Assembly (NCBI GenBank): GCA_949751835.1 | Contig: CATKHK010000035.1 | Location: 62,001-126,000 of the forward strand | Source: Blepharisma japonicum | Taxonomy: Eukaryota > Ciliophora > Heterotrichea > Heterotrichida > Blepharismidae | Direction: 5' to 3' | DNA length: 64,000 nt | Part shown: in pieces, positions 1-11,233 of the stretch | Layout of the letters: every line of letters starts with the position of its first letter | Position numbering within the stretch: the stretch's first letter is position 1 | Program-made: the position numbers and the translations under genes | The notes under the pieces: model-generated | What the model was told of the DNA's origin: nothing | The model's database searches: none | The model's input: only the letters and a program-made list of their open reading frames with translations

Positions 1-624
1 TACACAATTCCAATAAAGGAAGAAGGAAATTATGTTCTTATATTGAAATTCTCTGAAGTCTATTTCTCATCTCCATCTGCAAAAATATTTAATGTTAAAA
101 TCGGCGACACTTATATAGTCAAACAACTAGACATTTTTTCCAAAGTAGGTAAAGCTGCAGCCTATGACGAATTTATAGAAATGAACTATGAAGGTGGAAA
201 ATTAAAAATCAAAGGAAATGTTGTAGAAAATGCAGTATCACGTGGAGAATTGGTAATTACTTTTGAAAAAGGGTCAAAAGATAACCCAAAAATAAACGCC
301 ATCGTTTTGCTAAAAGGAGGACTAGAAGACACACACCAATATGAACAATCTGAATTTTTAGCACAAATTCAAAGAGAAAGATTAGTACAAAAGCAAGCTC
401 AAGAAAAAGTGAAAGAGGTAAAAAGAGAAGAGATAGATGATAGTGATTTTGAAAGCTTAGAACAAGATGTACATGCAGTAGAAGAACCTGATTCTTTGTT
501 TTCTGTATTAACTAGTACCCCAGCTTTAGTGATTGTAGGAATTGTTGCTTTGCTCGCAGGTGGAGCTATATTTTCATCATCTTCTGTGAAAGCAGATGAC
601 GGTAAAAAAGCAAAAAAAAATTAA
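1..624 (+). CDS. MLEC: Malectin-domain ER membrane protein (5' end outside the window)
   Basis: The reading frame is open from base 1, so only the C-terminal 207 residues are seen. The segment with YVLILKFSEVYF and VGKAAAYDEFIE matches the malectin carbohydrate-binding fold, which in animals binds diglucosylated N-glycans in the ER lumen. After an acidic, charged linker comes one hydrophobic segment (about LTSTPALVIVGIVALLAGG) and a short cytosolic tail ending KKAKKN. That tail has lysines at -3 and -5, an ER-retrieval pattern. The gene is therefore a type I ER membrane protein, as in the family. It ends in TAA. Family assignment is strong; the role in glycoprotein quality control is inferred. 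Confidence 0.85.
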   Translation, partial: YTIPIKEEGNYVLILKFSEVYFSSPSAKIFNVKIGDTYIVKQLDIFSKVGKAAAYDEFIEMNYEGGKLKIKGNVVENAVSRGELVITFEKGSKDNPKINAIVLLKGGLEDTHQYEQSEFLAQIQRERLVQKQAQEKVKEVKREEIDDSDFESLEQDVHAVEEPDSLFSVLTSTPALVIVGIVALLAGGAIFSSSSVKADDGKKAKKN

Positions 625-811
625 TTAAGGAATTGTTGAGGTAAATTTGCTGAATTTTTAAATATTTAGAGTAAAAAACTAATCATTCTGACAACAAAAT
701 AAATTCATCATAATTAATGCGGCAAATTCTAAAAATCCAGCAGAAAAAAATCATTAAAAAGCCGCTTTCCTTGTAATATTTTTAATTAATTATTTCAATA
801 ATTAGTCCAAG

Positions 812-1144
812 CTAAATTGACAATTTACTTGTGTCTAATTTAATGAAACTTTCTAAATCTCGACTGCTAAGAAGTACAGAGTTTGACACTAAAAACGCCG
901 ACTCAAAATCACTTCTCATAGTAAAAGTATTCATTGTAAACGACTCTATTAAAGATTTTGAATTACAATCTGTTTCTTCTTTGTAATAATCAATATTACT
1001 TTGAGTGACTTTTCTCGAATAAAGACTGATATCTTCAAACTCTTCGTCACTCGACTTTTTTCTATCTCTCAGCTTTATAGCTACATCTGCATTAGATAGC
1101 ACGATTTCTGATTTTTCAAATGAAATCCCTTGGCAACAGCCCAT
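812..1144 (-). CDS. Small hypothetical protein with MGCC acylation-type N-terminus
   Basis: This 110-residue protein begins MGCCQGISF. A glycine after the initiator followed by two cysteines is the usual layout for N-myristoylation plus palmitoylation, so it is probably tethered to a membrane. The rest is polar and Ser/Asp/Glu-rich with no domain I recognise. It stops at TAG. Its start codon lies 33 nt from the divergent start of the PDI-like gene, so both must share one very short promoter region. Function unknown. Confidence 0.6.
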   Translation of the reverse strand: MGCCQGISFEKSEIVLSNADVAIKLRDRKKSSDEEFEDISLYSRKVTQSNIDYYKEETDCNSKSLIESFTMNTFTMRSDFESAFLVSNSVLLSSRDLESFIKLDTSKLSI

Positions 1145-1177
1145 TATAATTATTTATCAAATCTTGAGTTATAAAAT

Positions 1178-2347
1178 ATGGAAATCTTACACGTGTTTTT
1201 AGTTTTGATTGCTCTAGCCCAAGCAGCTCTCTATAATTACGCATCTACAAGTGTGCATATTTTAACCTCCCAAAATTTCGACAAACAAGTAACAAGGAGA
1301 AGAGACAAATGGGTCAGCGTTATTCATTTCTATAAGGAAAAAGATAGCAGATCTGCTATTCAAGCTGAAGAATTTAACCATTTTGCTGATGAGTGGCAAG
1401 GAGTTTTTATAGTAGGAGTAGTTAACTGTGATACTCATTATGAACTTTGTGAATCACAAGACATCAGAGAAGTCCCCGCAATTAAAGTTTACCCTCCGTT
1501 CCCAGCACCGGTTGGCCTTTATGAAGGAGAAGCTACGTCTAAAGCTATAAGTGCTTATGCTGCCAAATTTATCCCATCTAAAGTCATTGAGCTAAGCAAT
1601 GAAAATTATCAAACATTTTTAGAAGACAAGCCAGCGGTCCCAAAAGTGTTACTTTTTACTGAAAAATCGTCAGTCCCGACCCTGTATAAAGCTTTGAGTG
1701 TTGCTTTTGATGCGAAAATGTTTTTTGGGATTGTTAGACAAGAAGATACTGAGGCAATCAAAAAATTCAAAATTAAGCAGTTTCCGAAAATAATTTTGTA
1801 TAAAACTGTGGACGCTAAAACAACTGAATATAAAGGAGATATCAAGTATAGATCTATATTTGAATGGCTCAATGTGCATTCAGAAACTTTTGTGCATGGA
1901 GGAGCTGAAGAGAGTTCAAGCACGAAGTCATGGATTGTTGAAGCAGTGCCTCAATTGCATAGGCTGTCTGCTGATGATATTTGTTATAAACAAGAAGGGT
2001 TATGTGGAATATTTTTCTTAGATTCTCCACCAACTGATTCATTGATAAATATTGCAAAAGATACGACAAATCTCATAGGAAAAAATAAGGATAGAGGAGT
2101 CACTGTAAAATTCATGTGGCTTGATCTTAGTGCTGATAAGGATTTTTCAAGTAAATTTGAAGGAATTGGAGCTGATAAATTGGTGTTTTTGAAGTATGGC
2201 AAAAGAAGCCGATATGTGCTTCATAATGGAGACAACACAATAACTGCTATAGAATCAACAATCAACAAGATTGAATCAGGAGATGGAAAATTCATAAACA
2301 TCAAAGGAAACTTGCCAGATCTTTCATTCCCTAAGTCAAATAAGTAA
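1178..2347 (+). CDS. PDI/thioredoxin-like ER protein lacking the CXXC site
   Basis: The 389-residue protein has a signal peptide (MEILHVFLVLIALAQA) followed by a thioredoxin-like fold. DKWVSVIHFYKEKDSR occupies the place where P5/PDIA6-type enzymes have a YAPWCGHC stretch, and VPAIKVYPPF carries the cis-proline turn. Both active-site cysteines are absent from the first domain. The later part (about residues 150-230, KVLLFTEKSS and FPKIILYK) resembles a second, non-catalytic thioredoxin domain as in P5. There is no KDEL-type tail. It is probably a redox-inactive chaperone or glycoprotein-binding PDI relative in the secretory pathway. Confidence 0.7.
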   Translation: MEILHVFLVLIALAQAALYNYASTSVHILTSQNFDKQVTRRRDKWVSVIHFYKEKDSRSAIQAEEFNHFADEWQGVFIVGVVNCDTHYELCESQDIREVPAIKVYPPFPAPVGLYEGEATSKAISAYAAKFIPSKVIELSNENYQTFLEDKPAVPKVLLFTEKSSVPTLYKALSVAFDAKMFFGIVRQEDTEAIKKFKIKQFPKIILYKTVDAKTTEYKGDIKYRSIFEWLNVHSETFVHGGAEESSSTKSWIVEAVPQLHRLSADDICYKQEGLCGIFFLDSPPTDSLINIAKDTTNLIGKNKDRGVTVKFMWLDLSADKDFSSKFEGIGADKLVFLKYGKRSRYVLHNGDNTITAIESTINKIESGDGKFINIKGNLPDLSFPKSNK

Positions 2348-2766
2348 ATTATATTGATTAAACTTAATTCAAAAAATTAAATACAGTCAGGATACTGCAT
2401 TTAAAATAAAATTTTCTAGGATTAGATAATAATAATATCAGGAATACAAAATATCCAATTGTTTTTGCGTTATCTAATAATTATTTATTTTCTACAAAGA
2501 CTGATTGGAATAGTACTCATAACTTGTGCACTCAAGTTGATAAAATAGGTCTTCTTTATATCATTGATAATATTTTTAAATTAGATTTTTTTGTATCTTT
2601 CTGAAAATTTCTTGAATTTGAATAAGACAACAATTTTAAAGCAAACAATAATATTTTTTGGAAAAAAGTAAACTTTACTGTCAAAAAATAATTCTAAAAA
2701 TATATGAAAAGTTCAGCCCATTTTGCTTAGAGGCCATTTAAGAACCAATAATTAAACTAACCAAAA
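2348..2766. other. Intergenic, AT-rich
   Basis: I find no open frame, repeat or RNA-like structure. It holds the PDI-like 3' region and the upstream region of the CCT gene. Confidence 0.6.
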
Positions 2767-3385
2767 ATGGTTGAATGTTTTGACGAATACTTGGGATCTG
2801 AATGCACAAGCGCTTTCGATTTCATGTTTGAGTCAATGCAAACCGAATTAATTTATCCTAATGAACGTAAGGTATCGTTTGTTGACTTATTAAGTTACTC
2901 ATACCCTCATCATGTAGATGTAAATTTCTATTTAGATGCCAAGTATTGAATCATTACCTGATCATTTTGACGAGCAAGCCCTCACACAATCATTTAGTAC
3001 TCAAGATGATTGTGAAGTCGCTATAAATCCTTTGATTTATGAAGTCTATGAAACTCAAATCCAAAAACAAAAGAAAAGGAAACCGGCCGTTTCTAAAGAA
3101 ACTATTGTTGTCATTCAACGGCCTGTCGAGCTAACTCCAGACCATATAATTGGAACAATTACACTCGAAGAACGCCGGAAAAAGATCAAAAAATATCTTG
3201 AAAAAAGACAGCGAAGGACTTGGAATAAAAAAATCTCATATGACTGTCGAAAAAGAGTTGCAGATAATCGACTAAGAATCAAAGGAAGATTTGTAACAAA
3301 GGAGCAAGCCATTGCAATCCTTGGGATTGACCATCCAGCTGTACAAAATCTGTTAGCAATGGAAAGAGAAAGTCAAATTAATTAG
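2767..3385 (+). CDS. CCT-domain protein (two exons)
   Basis: Exon 1 (2767-2919, 51 codons) joins exon 2 (from 2936) across a 16-nt intron and gives a 200-residue protein ending in TAG. Near the C-terminus (about residues 145-190), ERRKKIKKYLEKRQRRTW, then a conserved block with SYDCRKRVADNR and KGRFV, matches the CCT motif (CONSTANS, CO-like, TOC1). In plants this motif mediates DNA binding and NF-Y interaction. There is no B-box or response-regulator domain. It is probably a nuclear transcription factor; the ciliate target is unknown. The splice is inferred from frame, canonical GT-AG ends and the intron size seen elsewhere in the window. Confidence 0.8.
2920..2935 (+). other. 16-nt spliceosomal intron in the CCT gene
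   Basis: GTAAATTTCTATTTAG separates two frames that together encode one CCT protein. Removing 16 nt restores the frame exactly at a codon boundary. Confidence 0.8.
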
Positions 3386-3502
3386 ATATACATGATAATT
3401 TAAGAAAATACTTAGCAAAATTTCTTTTTAAATTAAAATTTAATTTATAAAAGCTTTATATTATTTTATTAAAAGTCAATTTAATGAAAAGATTTGTGTT
3501 AT

Positions 3503-4858
3503 TTATTTCTTGGCGGCTTTTCCTTTCTTTTCAGGGGCAGCAGATCTGGTTTGTCCTTCAGCAAGTTTGTTGACTTCTTTGATGATACCGACAGCTACGG
3601 TTTGTCTCATATCTCTGACGGCGAATCTTCCAAGTGGTGGGTATTCTGTGAATGGTTCAACACACATGGATTTGGTTGGGATCAAAGTAACAATTGCAGC
3701 ATCTCCAGATTTGACGAATTTAGGTTCTTGTTCGAGAACAGCTCCAGATCTTCTATCGACTTTTTGTTTAAGGTCGTTGAATCTGCAAGCAATGTGAGCA
3801 GTGTGGCAATCAAGGACTGGGGTGTAGCCGACTGAGATTTGGCCAGGGTGGTTTAAGATGATGACTTGGGCAGTGAAATCAATGCTTTCTCTGGCTGGGT
3901 CTGATCTAGAGTCTGAGGCAACGTATCCTCTCTTGATTTGGTTGACTGCAATGTTCTTGATGTTGAAACCAACGTTGTCACCTGGTAAGGCTTCTTCGAG
4001 GGATTCGTGGTGCATTTCAACAGACTTGACTTCAGTTGAAATTCCTGATGGGGCGAAAACAACAACTGTGCCTGGTCTAAGGATTCCAGTTTCTACTCTG
4101 CCGACTGGGACTGTTCCAATACCTGAAATCTTGTAGACGTCTTGGACTGGAAGTCTGAGTGGTTTGTCGACGTGTCTCTTAGGTGGTTGGACGTTATCAA
4201 GAGCTCCAAGAAGAGTTGGTCCATCATACCAAGGCATGTTGGTTGATTTTTCAACCATGTTGTCACCTAACCAACCTGAAATTGGGATGAATGGGACTTT
4301 AGCTGGGTTGTAGCCGACCTTTTTGAGGTATTCTGAGACTTCTTGTTTGATTTCAAGATATCTGTCTTGTTTCCATTCAACAGACTTGTCGTCCATCTTG
4401 TTGACTCCGACAACCATCTGTTTGACTCCAAGAGTGAAGGCAAGAAGAGCGTGTTCTCTGGTTTGTCCGTTCTTTGAGTATCCGGCTTCGAATTCTCCTT
4501 TTCCTGCTGCAATGATGAGGATGGCGACATCAGCTTGTGAAGTTCCGGTGATCATGTTCTTGATGAAATCTCTGTGGCCAGGGGCATCAATGATTGTGAA
4601 GTAGAACTTGTCGGTTTGGAACTTGAACAAGGAGATATCAATGGTGATACCTCTTTCTCTTTCAGCCTTAAGCTTATCGAGAACCCAAGCGTATTTGAAG
4701 GAGGACTTTCCCATTTCGTTTGCTTCCTTCTCATACTTCTCAATGGTTCTTTTATCGATACCACCGCATTTATAGATAAGGTGTCCGCAAGAAGTGGACT
4801 TTCCAGAATCGACGTGACCAATAACGACGAGGTTTACGTGGACCTTTTCCTTACCCAT
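3503..4858 (-). CDS. EEF1A: Translation elongation factor 1-alpha
   Basis: Full-length 451-residue eEF1A, the GTPase that delivers aminoacyl-tRNA to the ribosome. The G1 motif GHVDSGKST lies near the N-terminus, DAPGHRDF follows, and NKMD is the guanine-specificity motif. Domains 2 and 3 are complete, and a lysine-rich tail ends in AAKK. Codons lean toward GG- and GTC-type, as expected for a very highly expressed gene. It has no intron or internal TGA. It is the only intact copy: truncated 5' fragments of a related sequence recur at 7312, 8708, 10070 and 14816 in the array to its right. Confidence 0.98.
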   Translation of the reverse strand: MGKEKVHVNLVVIGHVDSGKSTSCGHLIYKCGGIDKRTIEKYEKEANEMGKSSFKYAWVLDKLKAERERGITIDISLFKFQTDKFYFTIIDAPGHRDFIKNMITGTSQADVAILIIAAGKGEFEAGYSKNGQTREHALLAFTLGVKQMVVGVNKMDDKSVEWKQDRYLEIKQEVSEYLKKVGYNPAKVPFIPISGWLGDNMVEKSTNMPWYDGPTLLGALDNVQPPKRHVDKPLRLPVQDVYKISGIGTVPVGRVETGILRPGTVVVFAPSGISTEVKSVEMHHESLEEALPGDNVGFNIKNIAVNQIKRGYVASDSRSDPARESIDFTAQVIILNHPGQISVGYTPVLDCHTAHIACRFNDLKQKVDRRSGAVLEQEPKFVKSGDAAIVTLIPTKSMCVEPFTEYPPLGRFAVRDMRQTVAVGIIKEVNKLAEGQTRSAAPEKKGKAAKK

Positions 4859-4902
4859 ATTTTACGAAGTAAGCTTTACTTTTGCCTTTTTATCTTAAAA
4901 TA

Positions 4903-4912
4903 AGCCAATCAG
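4903..4912 (-). promoter_or_regulatory. CCAAT-type box upstream of eEF1A
   Basis: Read on the minus strand this is CTGATTGGCT, the NF-Y/CCAAT consensus, about 45-54 nt before the eEF1A ATG. The same ten bases persist in all four degenerate copies (7431-7440, 8827-8836, 10191-10200, 14935-14944) although nearby sequence has drifted. Function in this organism is inferred only. Confidence 0.4.
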
Positions 4913-5141
4913 ATTTCAACTGTGAAAAGTTTTATTTAGTCCCATTTTTAAAAGATTTCACACTTAAGACAAGAAAATGGCGAAGCAGGATAAAGCCTTA
5001 GCATTTAATATTTCAAAATCAGGCTGAAGAGAGAATAGAAAGGAAGAATTAAATGATAAGAAAGATAATTAAAATTAATGAAGATTTTTGCTGAATTTTG
5101 AGAATAAGAATACTTTTGATTATGGTTTGGGAAAGGTTTTT

Positions 5142-5157
5142 AGGAAAATAAGGAGAC
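5142..5157. repeat. 16-bp direct repeat flanking PP2C copy A (partner 7165-7180)
   Basis: AGGAAAATAAGGAGAC here recurs with one mismatch just before the PP2C start codon at 7165-7180. The same pair brackets copy B (7644-7659 and 8556-8571), and degenerate versions bracket copy C. In unit E only one copy remains, with no PP2C between. Confidence 0.75.
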
Positions 5158-7163
<2,006 letters not shown>

Positions 7164-7311
7164 AAGGAAAATAAAGAGACAAGGATGATTCGATGATGAT
7201 TAGAGAGAAAGAAAAGTAGAAAAAGTTATAAAATATTTGAATTTTAATAAAATTTAGATAACACCTGATTAAGAAATGTTTGTTAAATTTAAGTGTTTAA
7301 CTCACTAAGAT

Positions 7312-7382
7312 GGACTTCCCATTTATTCTTTCTTGACTTGACCAATGACTACGAGTTTTACGTGGACTTGTTGTTTAGGCAA
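7312..7382 (-). pseudogene. eEF1A 5' relic, unit B
   Basis: The relic encodes a drifted version of the first 15-16 eEF1A residues (KQQVHVKLVVIG type), fused after an internal deletion to the codons around MGKSS. The start codon is now TTG. The same deletion is found in units C, D and E, so it predates their multiplication. Confidence 0.75.
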
Positions 7383-7659
7383 TTTTTTTTTATAAAGTAG
7401 GTTTTCATTTTGCCTTTTTATCTTTAAATAAGCCAATCAGATTTAAGCTGTGAAAGTTTTACTTTAGTATCATTTTTAAAAGATTTCACACTTAAGACGA
7501 GAAAATGGCGAAACTGAATAAACCTGAAGAAAGAAGAGAAAGGAAAAATTAAATGATAAGAAATGATAATTAAAATTAATGAAGATTTTTGCTGAATTTT
7601 GAGAAAAAAGAATACTTTTGATTGTAGTTTTGGAAAGGTTTTTAGGAAAATAAGGAGAC

Positions 7660-8555
7660 CTAACTAGTATCATAGTCAAGCTATCGAAGCCTAACTGCCA
7701 GTGCCTTCAACATCAGTTGGAGACCTCTATCAATGACCTTTTCAACTGCATCTCCTAAATCAATACCTTCAGCAATGTTTTTATAACAAATCTCAACATA
7801 CTATTGGCAAGTCAAAATATCCCAAATCCCATCACATGCCAATACAATGAAATCACACTCAGGTGTAAGCTCTTCAGCTTTAATATAAGGAAAAGCCGTC
7901 ACCACATGTTTTTCAGGAGCTAGCTCTGCATTTTTTTATACTCTAAATCACCAATCACTCTGCTTAAATTTAAATTTCCCATAACTCTACCAAATTCCAC
8001 GCTAACCCCTGTCCTTGTGATCCTATCCTTTTGGATCTGATTGTCAGACTTATGATCTTGTGACATTTCAATGGCCCTTCCGGCTTTAGCTAATACACAT
8101 CTGGAATCTCCTGCATTCGCTACATATAATTTGTTGCCTTTAATTAAAGCTACCACTACAGCCTGCTAAGGAGTCTGCATCATCAACAAAAACTTGATAA
8201 TCATCAGGAAGATCGTACTGCAGTCTAACTATTTAACGCTGGTCTTCTTTAGTTCTTAGAAGCTTCCATTTTAGATCAGTTTCTTGCAAAGCGACTTCAA
8301 AACGATTTTTTGATAGTTACAACTAAAAGCTCTTGGCGAATATGACGCTCTACAAATTTGGCAACTTCTTTACCGCCATGCCCATCAAAAACTCCAAAAA
8401 GCATTGCATCTGGATCCAGATTAACTTCTGTGATTTTTCCATCTTCCATGCCTATTCTCAATCCTTGCATTTCTGATGCTGCAAAACTGACTCGATCATT
8501 TTGACCTTTAATAGTATGTTTGTCAGTTTTTGGTGAAGAAAGGTATGCACCCTTA
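7660..8555 (-). pseudogene. PP2C pseudogene, copy B
   Basis: This is the most compact copy and lacks the HPPD insert. The minus strand retains [51 protein letters not shown] and DFIVLACDGIWD. These are standard PP2C blocks, including the metal-binding DGHGG and DG(I)WD. The start codon has become AAG, and several frames are needed to read through. The TAG in the CQQ segment is shared with copy A. GCDN lies out of frame beyond the IDRGLQL segment. Confidence 0.8.
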
Positions 8556-8707
8556 AGGAAAATAAGAAGACAAGGATTATTCGACGATGAGTGATTAGAG
8601 AGAAAGAGAAGAAGAAAAAGTTATAAAAATATTTGATTTTTAATAAAATTTAGATAACACCTGATTAAGAAATGTTTGTTAAATTTAAGTGTTTAACTCA
8701 CTAAGAT

Positions 8708-8778
8708 GGACTTCCCATTTATTCTTTCTTGACTTGACCAATGACTACGAGTTTTACGTGGACTTGTTGTTTAGGCAT
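8708..8778 (-). pseudogene. eEF1A 5' relic, unit C
   Basis: Nearly the same fragment as unit B, with an ATG at 8778 followed by a PKQQVHVKLVVIGQV-type start. It then jumps to the codons near KKE..MGKS. It cannot encode a functional protein. Confidence 0.75.
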
Positions 8779-9054
8779 TTTTTTTTTATAAAGTAAATTA
8801 GACTTTTGCGTTTTTATCTTTAAATAAGCCAATCAGATTTAAGCTGTGAAAGTTTTAATTTAGTGTCATTTTTAAAAGATTTCACACTTAAGACGAGAAA
8901 ATGGCGAAACTGAATAAACCTGAAGAAAGAAGAGAAAGGAAGAATTAAATAATAAGAAATGATAATTAAAATTAATGAAGATTTTTGCTTAATTTTGAGA
9001 ATAAGAATACTTTTGATTGTAGTTTTGGAAAGGTTTTTAGAAAAATAAGGAGAC

Positions 9055-9926
9055 CTAACTAATATCATAGTCAAGCTATCGAAGCCTAACCGCCAGTGCC
9101 TTCAACATCAGTTGGAGACCTCTATCAATGACCTTTTCAACTGCATCTACTAAATCAATACCTTCAGCAATGTTTTTATAACAAATCTCAACATACTGTT
9201 GGCAAGTCAAAATATCCCAAATCCCTACACATGCCAATACAATGAAATCACACTCAGGTGTAAGCTCTTCAACTTTAATATCAGGAAAAGCTGTTACCAT
9301 CTGTTTTTCAGGAGTTAGCTCTGCATTTTTTTATACTCTAAATACCAATTGCTCTACTTAAATTTAAATTTCCTATAACTCTTCCATCTTCCATCTGCCT
9401 TGTGATCCTATCCTTTTCGATCTGATTGTCAGGCTTATGATCTTGTGACATTTCAATAGCCCTTCTTGCTTTAGCTAATACACATCTGGAATCTCCTGCA
9501 TTCGCTACATATAATTTGTTGCCTTTAGTTAAAGCTACCACTACAGCCTGCTAAGGAGTCTGCATCATCAACAAAAACTTGGTTATCATCAGGAAGATCT
9601 CGCTGCAGTTTGACTAATTCACGCTAGCCTTCTTTAGTTCTTAGAACCTTCCATTTTAGATCAGTTTCTTGTAGGCGGCTTAAAAACGATTTTTTTGATA
9701 GTTACGACTAAAAGCTCTTGGCGAAAATGACGCTCTACAAATTTGGGCAACTTCTTTACATCAAAAACTCCAAAAAGCATTGCATCTAGACCCAGATTAA
9801 CTTCTGCGATTTGCCCATCTTCCATGCCTATTCTCCATCATTGCATTTCTGATGCTGCAAAACTGACTCAATCATTTTGACCTTTAATTGTTTGTCAGTT
9901 TTTGGTCAAGAAAAGTATGCACCCAT
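9055..9926 (-). pseudogene. PP2C pseudogene, copy C
   Basis: An ATG persists at 9926. The middle part keeps [18 protein letters not shown] and [14 protein letters not shown] but has lost part of the GGSVEDGRV segment. The C-terminal block [20 protein letters not shown] continues to CQQYVEICYKN without the TAG seen in copies A and B. The catalytic Asp in LACDGIWD is changed (LACVGIWD). Several frame changes remain. Confidence 0.8.
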
Positions 9927-10069
9927 AAGGAAAAAAGGAGACAAGGATGATTCGATGATGATTAGAGAGAAGAAGAAAAAGTTATAAAAATATTTGATTT
10001 TTAATAAAATTTAGATAACACCTGATTAAGAAATGTTTGTTAAATTTAAGTGTTTAACTCACTAAGATA

Positions 10070-10141
10070 GGACTTTCCCATTTATTCCTTCTTGACTTGA
10101 CCAATGACTACGAGTTTTACGTGGACTTGTTGTTTAGGCAT
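10070..10141 (-). pseudogene. eEF1A 5' relic, unit D
   Basis: Minus-strand reading gives MPKQQVHVKLVVIGQVKKE, a stop, then MGKSYL. This corresponds to eEF1A residues 1-15 joined directly to residues around [10 protein letters not shown]. It is the clearest view of the deletion common to all relics. Confidence 0.8.
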
Positions 10142-10204
10142 ATTTTTTTTTATAAAGTAAGTTTTATTTTTGCCTTTTTATCTTAAAATAAGCCAATCAG
10201 ATTT

Positions 10205-10217
10205 CATCACATGCCAA
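10205..10217. repeat. Left target-site duplication of the LINE
   Basis: CATCACATGCCAA here recurs at 13953-13965, exactly bordering the LINE. The motif belongs to the PP2C coding region (compare 5330 and 7830). Left of it, however, comes eEF1A-upstream sequence instead of PP2C 3' sequence. Confidence 0.75.
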
Positions 10218-10622
10218 ATAATACTTCCTCAAACTATATAATGGACATTGAATATACAGCAGAAAAAGTTCCAACAAATTTTTACATTCTAAATAAACCT
10301 AAAGAAGATTTAAAGTATTATTGAAATTTAACCTATAAAGAAACCATGAAATGTGATCGAACTTCAAGATATGTAGGAAGAAATTATAGAAGCGAAAAGA
10401 TACAGATACGAAGGATATGTTAAAGTATATAGACAAAAACCCTATGGAGAATTTGTAGGATGTCTTTCAAACTTGCAAGAAAGTACTGAAGAAAGATTCG
10501 ATCTGAGACTAAGACCAGAATTAAAAAGAAGATGCATGAATTCACTTAGAAATATTCTTGGATTTAATAATATTACAGGAATAGAAAATTCAAGTTATTA
10601 TAGAAAAACGCTAAGAAACTAA
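10211..10622 (+). pseudogene. LINE ORF1 remnant
   Basis: The first ATG falls inside the target duplication and reads MPNNTSSNYIMDIEYTAEKV. After a one-base shift near 10400 the frame continues as a Lys/Arg-rich stretch (KRYRYEGYVKVYRQKPYGEF) and ends in TAA at 10622, overlapping the ORF2 frame. This is the place and overlap expected of a LINE ORF1 nucleic-acid-binding protein, but no domain is recognisable. Confidence 0.5.
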
Positions 10623-11233
10623 TAAATCATGATATATCAGTTCTAGGAATTGCAGAAACATGACTAAAAGGAGATTTAAATATTGAAGGATATACATGAA
10701 TAGGAAATAATGGTCCGAATGTTGGAAATAGAGATTCAGGCGGAACTGGAATTCTAATAAATAAAAAATATGCAAATTCAATCAATTCTATTAGTTCGGA
10801 ATCACACAGAATTACAGCAGCTGTCATTGATAAAACTCTTTTAATTGTGATTTATGCACCAATTTTAACAGGTAATCCTGGAGAAGAAGAATTAAATGAA
10901 TATATCAAAATATTCACAAACATTCAAGAAAACTTAGAAACTGAGATATATTATGAAAGATGCATAATAATGGGTGATTTCAATGCCCATATTAAAAATT
11001 ACCACAATGATAAAAGTGATATATCAGGAAAGATTATGGTTGACTTTATTAAGACAAAAGAATTATTTATGCTAAATGATCAAGAAATGCCAACTCTTAA
11101 AGGAAATGGAAGATATACAATTATTGACTACATTTTCTCAAATGAAAATTCTGAAATTCAATATAAAGAAGTACCATCACTTAAAACTAATCACGTTTTG
11201 ATGACTACTTGAAGTATATATTCAAGAAACTAG
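10604..11233 (+). pseudogene. LINE ORF2, endonuclease part
   Basis: The frame opens at 10604 and reads LGIAETWL, GGTGILIN, VIYAP, IMGDFNAHI, IDYIFSN and TNHVLMTT. These are the ordered motifs of the exonuclease-endonuclease-phosphatase (APE-like) domain that nicks target DNA. Two TGA codons encode Trp. The frame closes at TAG at 11231-11233, and the protein continues in another frame. Confidence 0.8.

Noticed and set aside
3510-4903. Long open frames on the plus strand across eEF1A
   Set aside because: They are antisense shadows of a highly biased coding sequence and match nothing; the minus-strand gene is certain.
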